Shown one piece after another: positions 44,445 to 54,513 of a stretch of 64,000 bases of DNA. The translations under genes and the position numbers were made by a program. Within the stretch, counting starts at the first letter, position 1. Each line of letters opens with the position of its first letter. The notes under the pieces are model-generated. The model did not search any database and was not told the DNA's origin. It saw only the letters and a list, made by a program, of their open reading frames with translations. The DNA comes from Sphingomonadales bacterium (lineage in GTDB: Bacteria; Pseudomonadota; Alphaproteobacteria; Sphingomonadales; Sphingomonadaceae), in contig JAIXQM010000194.1 of the NCBI GenBank assembly GCA_027485735.1, positions 62,001 to 126,000 on the forward strand. Reading direction: 5' to 3'.

Positions 44445-47400
44445 ATGAGCCTTCGCTTTTCCGAGGCCGGGCCAGAATTTCCCGAACAGCTGGTCGATGC
44501 TCTCCTTACTGGCGATGTCGTCTTCTTGTGCGGCGCGGGGGTTAGCGCACCGCAATTGCCTGGTTTCGGTGCGCTCGTGACGCGCTGCTTCGCCGGTCTT
44601 AACGTCGATATGAGCGCGTCGGAGCAATTGTCGTTTAAAGAGAATCGGTTCGAAGAAACGCTTGGGTCGCTCAGCCGCCGTATCGTTAATCCAGCTGACA
44701 TGACCCGCTCAGTCGTGGCGGAGTTGCAGCCGCCCGTCGACGCGGATCTCTCGCATCATCGCACCATCCTGCGCCTGTCGCGCGATCTCGAAAACCGCCC
44801 GGCGATAGTGACCACCAATTTTGACACGCTGATCGAACGCGCGCTGATCGAGACTGAGGATGTCGATAAGGTCCGTGCCTTCAGTTTTGCTGGGCAGGAT
44901 CTGCCGCCGCCAGGCAGCGCCGGGTTTGGCGGCATCATCCACATCCATGGTCGGATTGCCGACGCGGATCTTGGGCTAGATGAGACACCGCTGATCGTGA
45001 CGAGCGCCGATTATGGCGATGCATATATGCGATCTGGCTGGGCTTCGCGGTTCCTTTTCGATCTTTGCCGCACCAAAACCATTGTTCTGCTCGGCTACAG
45101 TGCCGGCGATGCGCCGGTACGATATTTCCTAAATGTACTTGAAGCAGATCGGCAGCGCTTTCCTGATCTGCGCCCTGTCTATGCCATCGACGCGGTGGTG
45201 ACGCGCGACTTGGCCGATGTCCGCTGGGCAGCGCTTGCGGTCGAGCCGATCGCTTATGAGTACCAACTCGATGCGAAGGGCAACCCGACCAGCCATGCCG
45301 CACTGTGGCCAGACTTGGACAGACTAGCGGACCTCGTCGAGCGACCGCGGGGGACGCGGCGCGACTGGGCGCAGGCGATCCTCGCAAGGCCGCTCGCCGA
45401 CGCCAATGCTGCGGAACTCGATCACGCCGCATGGCTGTTCAGCGGCCGTCGAGACCTGTGGTCACTCGCGATCCCGACCATTATCGATGGGGACTGGTTC
45501 GACTTCTTCGCCGACCGAAAGTTATGGACAGAGCGCGACGCGTCCTGGATTCTCGCCGCTTGGATGGTCACTGATCTTGCGTCACCCGACCGGTTCCGAA
45601 GGGCGGTCGACTGGCTCAACAAGCTCGGCAAGCCGTTCGCCGACGAACTGGCGAACCGGATCCGGCACGTGAAGGATTCGCCGCTCCTGTGGTTGCGCCT
45701 CTGGCGCCTCCTCACGATCAGCCGGCCCGATCGTAGTGACCAGTGGGAAGACCGTGCATATGCGCTGATGGAGGTGCTTAAAGGCCCCGTTGTGCTGCAC
45801 GCCGACCTCGAACGCGCAGTGGGATTGCTGACTCCAGCGCTTGAACTCCGGTCTGGCAGGTCTTTCTTCGACGATGGACCAGCGATTGATCAGCCGCGGC
45901 GTCTCTCCGACCTCGCCTGGCCGCGACTAACTATCTCGGACCGCGGCGGCGCGTCGGACCTCGTTGCCGCGTTGACCGCGGTGCCGCAGCCGCTTGTACT
46001 GCTCGAGATCGCCAGCGCGAGGCTTCGCGCGACGGTCAGGCTTTCGCTCGATATCGGCATGGTCGAGGGTGACTATGATGGCAATGATAGCGCGGTGCCG
46101 TCCGTCGAGCCCCACGGTCAAAACGAGCACCACAACGGACCTATTTTCTTGGTCGAACTTCTCGCCCGGCTGCTTGCGCCGGCGGCCGCCGAAGATCGCG
46201 ATGCGGTGCGCGCGCAAGCCTTAGCTTGGAAGGCCATGCCTGGCCTATTGGGGACGCGGCTCTGGCTTCATGGCTTGCGTCAAAACGAGCTGTTCGACGC
46301 CGACGAAGCGATCGCTGGACTGGCGGGCCTCTCGCGCGACATCTTCTGGGCGGTGCGCCGCGAGCTCGCGCTTGTTCTGCGTGATCGCTCCGGCGATGCG
46401 AATGCCGACCTGGTTGCTGTCGTCGAGCAGCGCATCCTGACCGAGGGACCGGCCTATTACGCGCGTTATCCCATCGAGGACGGCCAGACAGATTGGAGGA
46501 GCCAGGCCCTCGACGCGGAGGTCTGGCTGCGGCTCAACATGCTCGAGCAGGCGGGCAGACTGTCGGGCGAAGGTTCGACGGAGCTTGCAGCCATCAAAGC
46601 GCGGCACGCGTATCTGGCGCGTGGCGTCGAGGATCAGGACTTTTTCGGGTCCTATTCGACCGGCGTCCGTATGGTGGTCGGTGATGCTCAGCCAATCCTC
46701 GATGCAGCCGAAGGCGAGCGATTGCAGGTCGCGCGCGAGGTGCTCGGCAGCCATGATATCGAAAGACAGCAAGGGTGGAGCGTGTTTTGCCGCACCAACC
46801 CGAGAGGCGCCTTCGATACACTCATGACTGGGCCGCTCGACGAAGCCAATGCTCCGCTTTGGCGGGACCTGATCGGCTCTCTGTCCTTTCCGGAAGGCGA
46901 GAAGGATCCTGACCGACGGCCGCTCGTCGTCTCGCTCTTTGCTACGCTCGAGCCGGCCGAAGCACCTTTTCTCGCACTGGTTATAGACCGTCTTGCCGAT
47001 CTTTACTGGTCCTCACCGCGCCAGGCTGAACCCGCGATCGCGGCTTGGTGGCCGAGGCTGTTCGCGTCAGCCGTAGCGCGTGACACCGAGCCACTCGATC
47101 CTACGCGAGATCTTTATGCCGACCTAATCAACACCGCAGGTGGGCGCCTGACCCAAGCCGCACTCATCGATATCGAGGCCCGACGCAAATCGGGTGAGCC
47201 GGTCGATCCGCCACTACTGGCAGCGCTGGACGCTGCCGCGGCGGCACCGGGTCGTCAGGGCACCATGGCCAGGGGCGCGCTCGTTTTCGCGGCTGGATTT
47301 GTGCTGACGATCGAGGGGCAGACGGTCACGCCGTTGCTCGAAGCCGCGCTGGCGGGAGATGGTGACGAGGCCATCGCGCTGCGCCGGGTCCTTGTCACTG

Positions 47401-48059
47401 ATTCACGCCTGTCATCGGTCGCCTCCCGGACCTTCAGCGTGGCTGTTTTGCGCGGTGTCGGCGAGCTAACTGGGCAGGGCAGTGACCTCACCAACGCCGC
47501 CGCCAAGGTCATCGCGCCAGCACTGTCGATTCTTCGGGGCGAGCAGACCGAGGCGAACTGGGGCATTGGCGTAGAAGACGCCGCTCGAGCACTCCGGAAC
47601 GGACCATTATCCTTGCGTAGCGGTGCGACCGTACTTGTGAAGCAATGGATCCACCAAATCGATCCCGATCGCGCGGTCGCATGGCGCACGGGTATCGGGC
47701 CGCTGTTACTCGCGGTCTGGCCGCGGGAGCGAGCTTTCCGCGAGCGAGAGTTCAGCCGAAATTTTGCCGATCTGGCCGTGGAGAGCGGCGACGCCTTTCC
47801 CGAGGCGCTCGAGCAGTTGCTGCCGCATCTGTCGCTGCTCGAAGGCCATGGTGGCATTTATGCGATCGAGCGTTCCGAGGCGCCGGAGAAATTTGCCCGG
47901 GAGACGCTCACCCTGCTGTGGAAGCTGTTCGGCCCTGGCACGACCAACGACCTATATGGTGTGCCGAAGATCCTCGATCGGCTGATTGCAGCGATCCCGG
48001 CAATCGAACTGGACCGGCGGCTGCAATGGCTCGACCAGAAAGCCACGCGCTATGAGTGA
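44445..48059 (+). CDS. SIR2-like protein with a DUF4020-type C-terminal region (defence NADase candidate)
   Basis: A 1204-aa protein. Residues ~20-290 form a SIR2 Rossmann domain: VFLCGAGVSAP (NAD loop, ~28-38), TTNFDTLIE (~124) and IIHIHG with the catalytic His (~166), then IVLLGYSAGDAPVRYFL. Such SIR2 domains in defence systems destroy NAD+ when phage is sensed. The other ~900 residues are helical repeats of the DUF4020 type, probably the sensor. ATG 44445 has GGAATG upstream. It overlaps the next gene by 8 bases. It lies at the left edge of the defence island. Confidence 0.82.
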   Translation: MSLRFSEAGPEFPEQLVDALLTGDVVFLCGAGVSAPQLPGFGALVTRCFAGLNVDMSASEQLSFKENRFEETLGSLSRRIVNPADMTRSVVAELQPPVDADLSHHRTILRLSRDLENRPAIVTTNFDTLIERALIETEDVDKVRAFSFAGQDLPPPGSAGFGGIIHIHGRIADADLGLDETPLIVTSADYGDAYMRSGWASRFLFDLCRTKTIVLLGYSAGDAPVRYFLNVLEADRQRFPDLRPVYAIDAVVTRDLADVRWAALAVEPIAYEYQLDAKGNPTSHAALWPDLDRLADLVERPRGTRRDWAQAILARPLADANAAELDHAAWLFSGRRDLWSLAIPTIIDGDWFDFFADRKLWTERDASWILAAWMVTDLASPDRFRRAVDWLNKLGKPFADELANRIRHVKDSPLLWLRLWRLLTISRPDRSDQWEDRAYALMEVLKGPVVLHADLERAVGLLTPALELRSGRSFFDDGPAIDQPRRLSDLAWPRLTISDRGGASDLVAALTAVPQPLVLLEIASARLRATVRLSLDIGMVEGDYDGNDSAVPSVEPHGQNEHHNGPIFLVELLARLLAPAAAEDRDAVRAQALAWKAMPGLLGTRLWLHGLRQNELFDADEAIAGLAGLSRDIFWAVRRELALVLRDRSGDANADLVAVVEQRILTEGPAYYARYPIEDGQTDWRSQALDAEVWLRLNMLEQAGRLSGEGSTELAAIKARHAYLARGVEDQDFFGSYSTGVRMVVGDAQPILDAAEGERLQVAREVLGSHDIERQQGWSVFCRTNPRGAFDTLMTGPLDEANAPLWRDLIGSLSFPEGEKDPDRRPLVVSLFATLEPAEAPFLALVIDRLADLYWSSPRQAEPAIAAWWPRLFASAVARDTEPLDPTRDLYADLINTAGGRLTQAALIDIEARRKSGEPVDPPLLAALDAAAAAPGRQGTMARGALVFAAGFVLTIEGQTVTPLLEAALAGDGDEAIALRRVLVTDSRLSSVASRTFSVAVLRGVGELTGQGSDLTNAAAKVIAPALSILRGEQTEANWGIGVEDAARALRNGPLSLRSGATVLVKQWIHQIDPDRAVAWRTGIGPLLLAVWPRERAFREREFSRNFADLAVESGDAFPEALEQLLPHLSLLEGHGGIYAIERSEAPEKFARETLTLLWKLFGPGTTNDLYGVPKILDRLIAAIPAIELDRRLQWLDQKATRYE

Positions 48060-48999
48060 TTCCGAACTAAACCGGATCACAATCGAGACCGTCGACCCGA
48101 CACTATCGCTCGATGAAAAGAAGCGGTTGGTCGCTGATTCCGGTCGCCGCCGGCATCTGAGCTGGGGAATGGATTTCGACAGCCGAGCGCTGACACTCGA
48201 CCAAGACATTCCCGATCATTGGGAAGAGCACGTGAAGGAGCTCCACCGGCAAAACCTGCAATCGGCGCGCGCGAGCATGATCGCGGAATTTGGCGAGCGC
48301 GGCATCGACGCCAAAATCGACAATTTTGTAGCGATGGGCGTAAAGCCGTTTTCGGTGCTGGCGCATCATAATGCGTTGTTTCACCAAGTTCGGCAGGCCT
48401 TCGTGATCGGCTCCTATTACCCCGCGCTGGTCGGCGCATGTGCGCTTGGCGAGCGTATCCTTAATCACTTGATGCTAGACATGCGCGGCCATTTCACCGC
48501 CACGCCCGAGTATAAGAAAGTCTACCGAAAGAATTCCTTCGACGATTGGAGCTTGCCGATCGATACGCTCGAAGCGTGGGACATTCTGTTACCTGATGCC
48601 GTCGTCGAGTACCGCGCGCTGATGCGACTGCGCCATCGATCTATCCATTTCAACCCTGAGACGATGAACGCACTGCGTGATGACGCACTTGCAGCGATCA
48701 TCCACATGCGCTCGATCATAGAGCAGCAATTCGCCAGCCACGCTGTCCGACCCTGGTTTATAACCAATACGCTCGGCCACGCCTTCATCCGTAAAGATTA
48801 CGAAAACCACCCCTACGTTCGCGCCTACTTCCTTCCCAATTGCCCGTTCGTTGGCCCGCTGTTCGGCATGGCACCGGGCGCTGGTGGATGGGAATTTTTC
48901 GACCTACCCGATTACGGCGATGGTGACTGGACGGACGATGAGTTCGCAGCCGCATACAATAATCGCGATCCCACACTGGTTGCCAGCCCATTGGGGTAG
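48052..48999 (+). CDS. Unknown protein coupled to the SIR2 gene, possible HEPN domain
   Basis: A 315-aa cytoplasmic protein, starting at ATG 48052 inside the end of the SIR2 gene. The middle is helical (FHQVRQAFVIGSYYPALVGACALGERILNHLM) and contains MRLRHRSIHFNPE, which fits the Rx4-6H motif of HEPN nucleases, on a helix after a region rich in hydrophobic residues. I do not recognise the family with certainty. Coupled translation suggests that it works with the SIR2 protein as effector, partner or antitoxin. Confidence 0.6.
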   Translation: MSDSELNRITIETVDPTLSLDEKKRLVADSGRRRHLSWGMDFDSRALTLDQDIPDHWEEHVKELHRQNLQSARASMIAEFGERGIDAKIDNFVAMGVKPFSVLAHHNALFHQVRQAFVIGSYYPALVGACALGERILNHLMLDMRGHFTATPEYKKVYRKNSFDDWSLPIDTLEAWDILLPDAVVEYRALMRLRHRSIHFNPETMNALRDDALAAIIHMRSIIEQQFASHAVRPWFITNTLGHAFIRKDYENHPYVRAYFLPNCPFVGPLFGMAPGAGGWEFFDLPDYGDGDWTDDEFAAAYNNRDPTLVASPLG

Positions 49000-49433
49000 T
49001 TATCATCGAGACCGGAAACAACAATCAATTGTCGGACTGACCTCAATCACGAAATCTCAGTTTAACGTCAGCTCTTTAGCCCCGAAATAGCCGCCGGACG
49101 CTAGTGTTGTCGCCGATTTCGAATAAACCCATGATTACCCGATACGAGCCTTGTGAGAAGTTCGCATATAAAGATCAGTTCGATAATCGATCAGTCTCGC
49201 ATTTATGGCCAATCTCTCAATTTAACTTCAATCGTAACCGAATGAGTTTACTGACCGGAAGGTCCCATGTTTAGGGTCATTGTGACATGTCTGGCGCCGC
49301 TAAACACCGGTTCAGGGACGTACACAAGGGTCGCGCAAAGGCCGGTCATCGAATAGAAGTGCATGCGACTGCATTTTCGATGTCGCGGCCTATCATGCAG
49401 AGACTGAGAGCAGGCCGAAGCCTTGGGGGATAG
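49000..49433. other. Non-coding stretch between the SIR2 pair and the ATPase gene
   Basis: About 430 bases without a credible gene; AT-rich around 49100-49260. It probably holds the promoter of the gene at 49434, which has GGGGGA directly before its ATG. No repeat or hairpin of note was seen. Confidence 0.5.
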
Positions 49434-52400
49434 ATGACCACGGATGCCGAGCTCGGTCGAGAGCATGCGATCGATTATATTAATCACCCGAAGACTTTCG
49501 ACACGATTGGTCCGCGTAGCTACGCTTATGCCGACGCTGCTCTTGACGAGCTCGAGCAACAGCAGCGCAATCATTCCGAACTTCTTGAAATATTGCTCGA
49601 TGGAGGCAATCAGGGTGCCCGTCATCTCAATATCGACTCCGTGCAAGGCCTCAGAGAGATTGTCCAGAATGCCGACGATCTCGGTGCGGCGCATGTCCGG
49701 TTCGGCACACGATTGGTGGAGGGGAAGCGCCAGGTCCTGATAGTCCATGACGGCGCTCCCGTTGATCTCCCACATGTCCTACCGATGATTTACCCGTTCA
49801 TGTCCACGAAGCGCGGAAGCGCTTCGCAGAAGGGCAGATTCGGCGTGGGTCTCAAGACCCTCAGCCGGCTGGGCGGAGGGCTGGCCATTCACAGTGCGCC
49901 CTTCCATTTCGCCTCGCGCGCTAACCTTGCAGTGCGCGTTTCCCCTGTTGAGGGAATCGAAGACTTTTACGATCCGGATCGCAGCGAGACCCTGTTTACG
50001 CTGCTTCTCGATGACGATGTCGATGATGGCTTTCTCGCGGAGTGGTTTGAGAACTGGTCGGCGCCCGACCTGCTTTTTCTCGACGCTGTCAGGGCGATCA
50101 CCCTTCACGATTTGAATGAGGGAGTCATTTTGTCTTCCGTCGCGGTGTCCGAGAGCAAAGAAACGCGCTCTTTCAACCTCGTGATGCAAAGCGGGATGGC
50201 GCCCACCGTCGAACGCACGTTCGTGGTCCATGGACGAACATGGAAGCGATATGTTGCCGAGGTGACTGTGCCGGCCGACAAGAAGCGGGACGGGAAAGCA
50301 ACCGCGGCGACAACGCCGCTTGGCATCGCGATACCGGTCGACGGCGTTGGTGCGGGCAGGCTGCACGTCGCCCTTCCAACTGGTATCAGCACTGGCGCAT
50401 GCTTCTCGATCGACGGCCAGTTTGATCCGGCTACATCGCGCGAAGCGCTGGTGAACGACCCCTGGAACCGTTGGCTGGCCGATGTCGCAACCGAATTGTC
50501 CGGAGCCATAGCAATCCACCTTGCTCATGCCGAATCCCCGCTCGCATGGCTGATCGTTCCGATCACGGCTGCGTCGAACAGCAGCGTAAAATGGCTCAAT
50601 GAGAGGCTCGCAACGGGTTGGTCCAAGGCCGTCGAAACCTTCGCCAAGGACCCTTTCCTTTTGGGAGGCAACGAGGCCGGCGCGCTCAACCAACTATCCT
50701 ATTGCGACACCGATGCCGAAGGATTGCTTGAGCCAGCCGACCATCTCGTAGTTGCCGGCAAGGCGATGGTTCCCAACAGCATGCGCGATGCGGGTGGCCA
50801 TTGGCGTCTGGTCCTCGACACAATCGGCAAAGCCAAGAAAATTTCGCTCCCCGCCATCCTTGCATGTTGCGGGGATGGGCGCTTCGACAACAAGCCAGCG
50901 GATTGGTTTCTCTCGTTGGCGGCGCGCTGCGTTGCACTGGATTTGGCTGATCTCCTGATCGACTGCCAATGGGTTCCGCTTGCCGAGGGTGGCCGGGCTT
51001 GGGCTCGTGAGCGGGATGCAGCGACCGAACTTCTGTCCGTAGAGATTGCGCGCTCATCATTTGCTGAGAGACACCGCTTGATCAGGCCCGTCCACCCCAA
51101 GCTGCTCGAGCCATCGAATGAAGGGGTCGCTGACTGGCTGGCCAGCTCCGCAAATTTTGTCACCGATGTGTCCGCGAAGGATATATTGCGTGCCTTCGCG
51201 AGAAGCCGGGCCGACGAACCCATTAATGCGTCGCGCACTGATCTTTGTGACATCCGGGACCTGTTTGCCGAGGTGCCAGAGCGAGAACCGACCGAGTTAG
51301 GGGACATGGTTGGCAGCGCGCTAAAGCTCGAGGCGCAACGTTACGAGCTCGATAATCGCGGGCGCCGCGTGACGGTACCGGGATGGGTATCGCCCGGTGA
51401 AGTCTATCTCCCGGCATCAATTGAAGAGCAGCGTGACGGCTGGTCTAGGGCCGCAGGCGACACACCCGGTCTAGCGTGGGCGCTTGCCGCTTATGGCGAT
51501 GTATTGAAGATTTCGGGTCGCGTTTCGGAGGGACGAAGTGGTCGCCGCCGCGCTGCAAAGCGATTCCTCATGCTGCTCGGCGCCAGCACGACGCCACGGC
51601 TGGAACAGGTGCAAACGCTCGTCAGCTATCGACTCCCTCGCCTCCAGGCAGACGCGCCACGGCAAATGGGCCGGGCACCTAGCAACTTGGTGAATGACCA
51701 TATCTCGCCAGATCTCGAACTGGTCGTGGCCGATATCGTCTCTGGTGCTGAACCTCGGCGCCGCGGCGGCCGGCGCGGCGGAAAGCAGCGCCAACAGCTG
51801 GCCGACCGAAGCCTGGCCTTGTACCGCTGCCTTGCTCAGGGCTGGTCCCAGCTTGAACCCTTTTCAACGGTATATGCGCGGCGCGAAAGCGGTCGTGGAA
51901 ATCCCGTCGAAGTTCCTGCGACCTGGGTAGCGCGCCTCGCGGAAGAGCCCTGGCTCCTGACAAAGACGAACGAGGCCGCCGCGCCGAGCGGGCTTGCGAT
52001 CGCGACAAGAGTAACCAGCGCGATGTCGGACGATCCGACGCGGTTTGCAGCCGGGCTTGGCCAAGCCGATGCGGAAGCACCTCTTGCCCGGGCGCTCGAC
52101 ATGGCCGTCGACCCACCTGCGTCGCAAATCGTCCAGTCGATCGACCGCTACCGCTCGGAATCGTCGCTTGCGGATAGCGGCAACATCCTTCGCCTATATC
52201 GCGCGCTGGCGGGTCACTGTCCTGGCGGCGCTTCCGTGCCGGCGCCGGATAGTCGGGTCGATGACATGACGGTGAGTTCATTACGCGGCCGCTTCGGCAT
52301 CAACTCCAAACGCCCTGGGCTCATCGCCGGCTGTGCGACCACCCTTGGCGACGAGGGCTGGTACGCACCGAACGCGGTCTTTTCCGGCAAGGACGTTTTT

Positions 52401-53948
52401 CACCGCCGCCGTCCCTTCGTCCTGAACGATCGCGAGTTGGCTCCGCTGTGGCATGCCCTCAATATCACGGCGCCAACCGTCGAGGATTGCATTCGCGAGT
52501 TGCAGCAAATCGCCGCCAGCCCCGCAGGACCCGAGCGTGAAAGTGTTCTCATCGACATATACCGCCATCTCGACCGGCTGCTCGACAAGTCCTCCGCTGT
52601 CACCCGCCGCGCTTTGCGCTCGGTTCCACTGCTGTGTGGTGAAAAATGGGCGACGGCGCGGCCGGTCTTCATGTGCAGTTATCCCGGCGTAGCACTCGAA
52701 AAGGTATTGATCTGGTCACCGCCATGCGCGGTCGGCACCATCCATCGGCTGGTCTCGGCGCTCGAAATTGAAGACCTGCCGATCCGCAGCCAGCCCGTTT
52801 CAGCCTCGGTGGCGACCGACGATGACCTGCAACGCCGCTTTGATGTTGCGTTGCGCATCCTGAAGGCGAACCTCGCGAAAGAGGATGAGCAATCCTACAA
52901 GGCGATGCCCTGGACACAGCTTTTTGGGCTGGCGGTTCAGACCCACGGTCTGGGCAGCCTCATCGTCTCGGCCGAGCCGAAGGGTGTTGTCCCGGTCGCC
53001 TTGGCAGTGAGGGCGCATGCCGACGTGATCGGATTGTCGGTGCACATCGATGACGAATCGGTGCTGGGCCGATTCGAATATGGCGGGCAGGCGATTGCAT
53101 CATTTTCGCAAGCCGACCGCCGCAGAGAGGTTGCGCTGGCTTGGGTGTCCGCTTGGGCCAGCAGCGTCGATGCTGCGACCTTCGACCCGATCAGCCTGGC
53201 AGAAGAGGAGGCCGCCGAGGATGTGGATGCTCTTGCTGCGCATTTTGACCGACTGAAGCAATCAAATGGCCGCCGAAAGATGCCTACGGGCAAAAAGGGC
53301 TCGGGCAACGGCGAAGTTTCCCGCCAGGTGGAGGTCCGCAAACTGAAGGCGGCCACGTCGGAGTTTGTATTCGGACTGGAACTTCGCGACGCGTCCGAAG
53401 GCGCAAAAAAGGGTCCGCAAGTAAAAAAGACCGATCCTTTGAAGAAGGACGCCCCTACGGACAATCCGGGCCGGCGGTCGGAGAAGCAGAAACCCGCACC
53501 GGTTGGTGCGCACCGGCAATATGATTCTCGAGACCTGCAACAGCGTGGCTGGGATCACCTGCTCATGGCAATCGAAGACGGCAAAATGACTGTTTCCGAC
53601 TTCCAGGCGCTCCGGGGAATCGGGGCCGATGGCGTGATTGACTGGCGAACTTTTGTCGAGCTGAAGGCGGTAGCGCGCGAGACGCCTGCGCAGGTCGTCT
53701 TCACCGAGAAGGAATTCCTGCGGGCAAAGGAACGGAAGGGCGAATTTCTCCTGGTCGTCGTTTCGGGCCTCGAGGAGGGGTTCGATACCGAGATTACAAT
53801 ATACGAAAATCCTTTGCTCAGCCTGCCCTGGACGGTGCGGGGCGCGGTCAGTGTCAACGGCCTAGGCGGTGGCCGCGCTTTGGTTTTACGGGAACGACGG
53901 GAAGAAGCGTTCGGCGATAATGTCGTGTCGGCTAAGCCCGGCACTTAA
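49434..53948 (+). CDS. Giant GHKL (Hsp90-like) ATPase with a C-terminal nuclease-like (DUF3883-like) domain
   Basis: A 1504-aa protein. An N-terminal GHKL ATPase, sacsin/Hsp90-like, spans ~60-330: LREIVQNADDLGAAHVRF carries the Asn of the N-box (~75-80), VLIVHDGAPVDLP the Asp and GRFGVGLKTLSRLGGGL the Gly-rich lid (~133). The middle ~1000 residues are unassigned. The last ~120 resemble DUF3883: GADGVIDWRTFVELKAV has the D...ExK pattern of PD-(D/E)XK nucleases, followed by FTEKEFLRAKERKGEFLLVVV. A Lys/Gly-rich linker precedes it. Similar ATPase-nuclease fusions occur in defence islands. Its substrate is unknown. Confidence 0.75.
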   Translation: MTTDAELGREHAIDYINHPKTFDTIGPRSYAYADAALDELEQQQRNHSELLEILLDGGNQGARHLNIDSVQGLREIVQNADDLGAAHVRFGTRLVEGKRQVLIVHDGAPVDLPHVLPMIYPFMSTKRGSASQKGRFGVGLKTLSRLGGGLAIHSAPFHFASRANLAVRVSPVEGIEDFYDPDRSETLFTLLLDDDVDDGFLAEWFENWSAPDLLFLDAVRAITLHDLNEGVILSSVAVSESKETRSFNLVMQSGMAPTVERTFVVHGRTWKRYVAEVTVPADKKRDGKATAATTPLGIAIPVDGVGAGRLHVALPTGISTGACFSIDGQFDPATSREALVNDPWNRWLADVATELSGAIAIHLAHAESPLAWLIVPITAASNSSVKWLNERLATGWSKAVETFAKDPFLLGGNEAGALNQLSYCDTDAEGLLEPADHLVVAGKAMVPNSMRDAGGHWRLVLDTIGKAKKISLPAILACCGDGRFDNKPADWFLSLAARCVALDLADLLIDCQWVPLAEGGRAWARERDAATELLSVEIARSSFAERHRLIRPVHPKLLEPSNEGVADWLASSANFVTDVSAKDILRAFARSRADEPINASRTDLCDIRDLFAEVPEREPTELGDMVGSALKLEAQRYELDNRGRRVTVPGWVSPGEVYLPASIEEQRDGWSRAAGDTPGLAWALAAYGDVLKISGRVSEGRSGRRRAAKRFLMLLGASTTPRLEQVQTLVSYRLPRLQADAPRQMGRAPSNLVNDHISPDLELVVADIVSGAEPRRRGGRRGGKQRQQLADRSLALYRCLAQGWSQLEPFSTVYARRESGRGNPVEVPATWVARLAEEPWLLTKTNEAAAPSGLAIATRVTSAMSDDPTRFAAGLGQADAEAPLARALDMAVDPPASQIVQSIDRYRSESSLADSGNILRLYRALAGHCPGGASVPAPDSRVDDMTVSSLRGRFGINSKRPGLIAGCATTLGDEGWYAPNAVFSGKDVFHRRRPFVLNDRELAPLWHALNITAPTVEDCIRELQQIAASPAGPERESVLIDIYRHLDRLLDKSSAVTRRALRSVPLLCGEKWATARPVFMCSYPGVALEKVLIWSPPCAVGTIHRLVSALEIEDLPIRSQPVSASVATDDDLQRRFDVALRILKANLAKEDEQSYKAMPWTQLFGLAVQTHGLGSLIVSAEPKGVVPVALAVRAHADVIGLSVHIDDESVLGRFEYGGQAIASFSQADRRREVALAWVSAWASSVDAATFDPISLAEEEAAEDVDALAAHFDRLKQSNGRRKMPTGKKGSGNGEVSRQVEVRKLKAATSEFVFGLELRDASEGAKKGPQVKKTDPLKKDAPTDNPGRRSEKQKPAPVGAHRQYDSRDLQQRGWDHLLMAIEDGKMTVSDFQALRGIGADGVIDWRTFVELKAVARETPAQVVFTEKEFLRAKERKGEFLLVVVSGLEEGFDTEITIYENPLLSLPWTVRGAVSVNGLGGGRALVLRERREEAFGDNVVSAKPGT

Positions 53949-54513
53949 CATAGTCATGTCGCTCTTCCGTCAAGAGACCGCATTAGACTAGAACGTTATC
54001 AGTCTTATGAAGAAGAAATAGCAGACTCTACTCTCACGGCCGCAGCTACAATCTTGGGAGCCTGCGGTATTGGGGCGTAAGCTGTCGTTCAGCGAACCCA
54101 TGGGGAATAGCCGCGATCTGCCAGAATCGGTCGTTCGTCATCCGACTGAGCAATGAATGCTTGTGGTGGAATACAGCCTTTCCGCATGTCGGCGTTCAGG
54201 TGGCATGACCGTACAGTTGTTCACGAATGCCGTTAGAGAAGTGTCACGGTTTCCGGTCCTGCGGGGTCGTCGAGTGGGTGCCGTGCCGCGGTGGCGGGGA
54301 GGTGGAGGTCGTCGACATCAATTTCTCCCTTACCGAACCTTTGGGCGGTAGACGCGCGAAAAGCGGAATCAGTAGGATCATTAGACGGAATCCGGCGTCG
54401 CGCGACGATTTCGGCCGATGCCCACGAATAGCTTACGTCTCGGTACTAAGTGGCGAACGTCATTGACCAAACGCACTTTGAATGGAACATGACGGAAACT
54501 TTGGGGGCAGGGC
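53949..54513. other. Non-coding stretch before the dptF-like gene
   Basis: About 565 bases with no gene that I can support. It separates the giant ATPase gene from the following operon, so the two probably have different promoters. Nothing repeated or hairpin-like stands out. Confidence 0.5.

Noticed and set aside
49434-53948. Reading the GHKL protein as a Wadjet or BREX component
   Set aside because: No SMC-like coiled-coil ATPase, topoisomerase-like subunit, methylase or phosphatase gene lies beside it.
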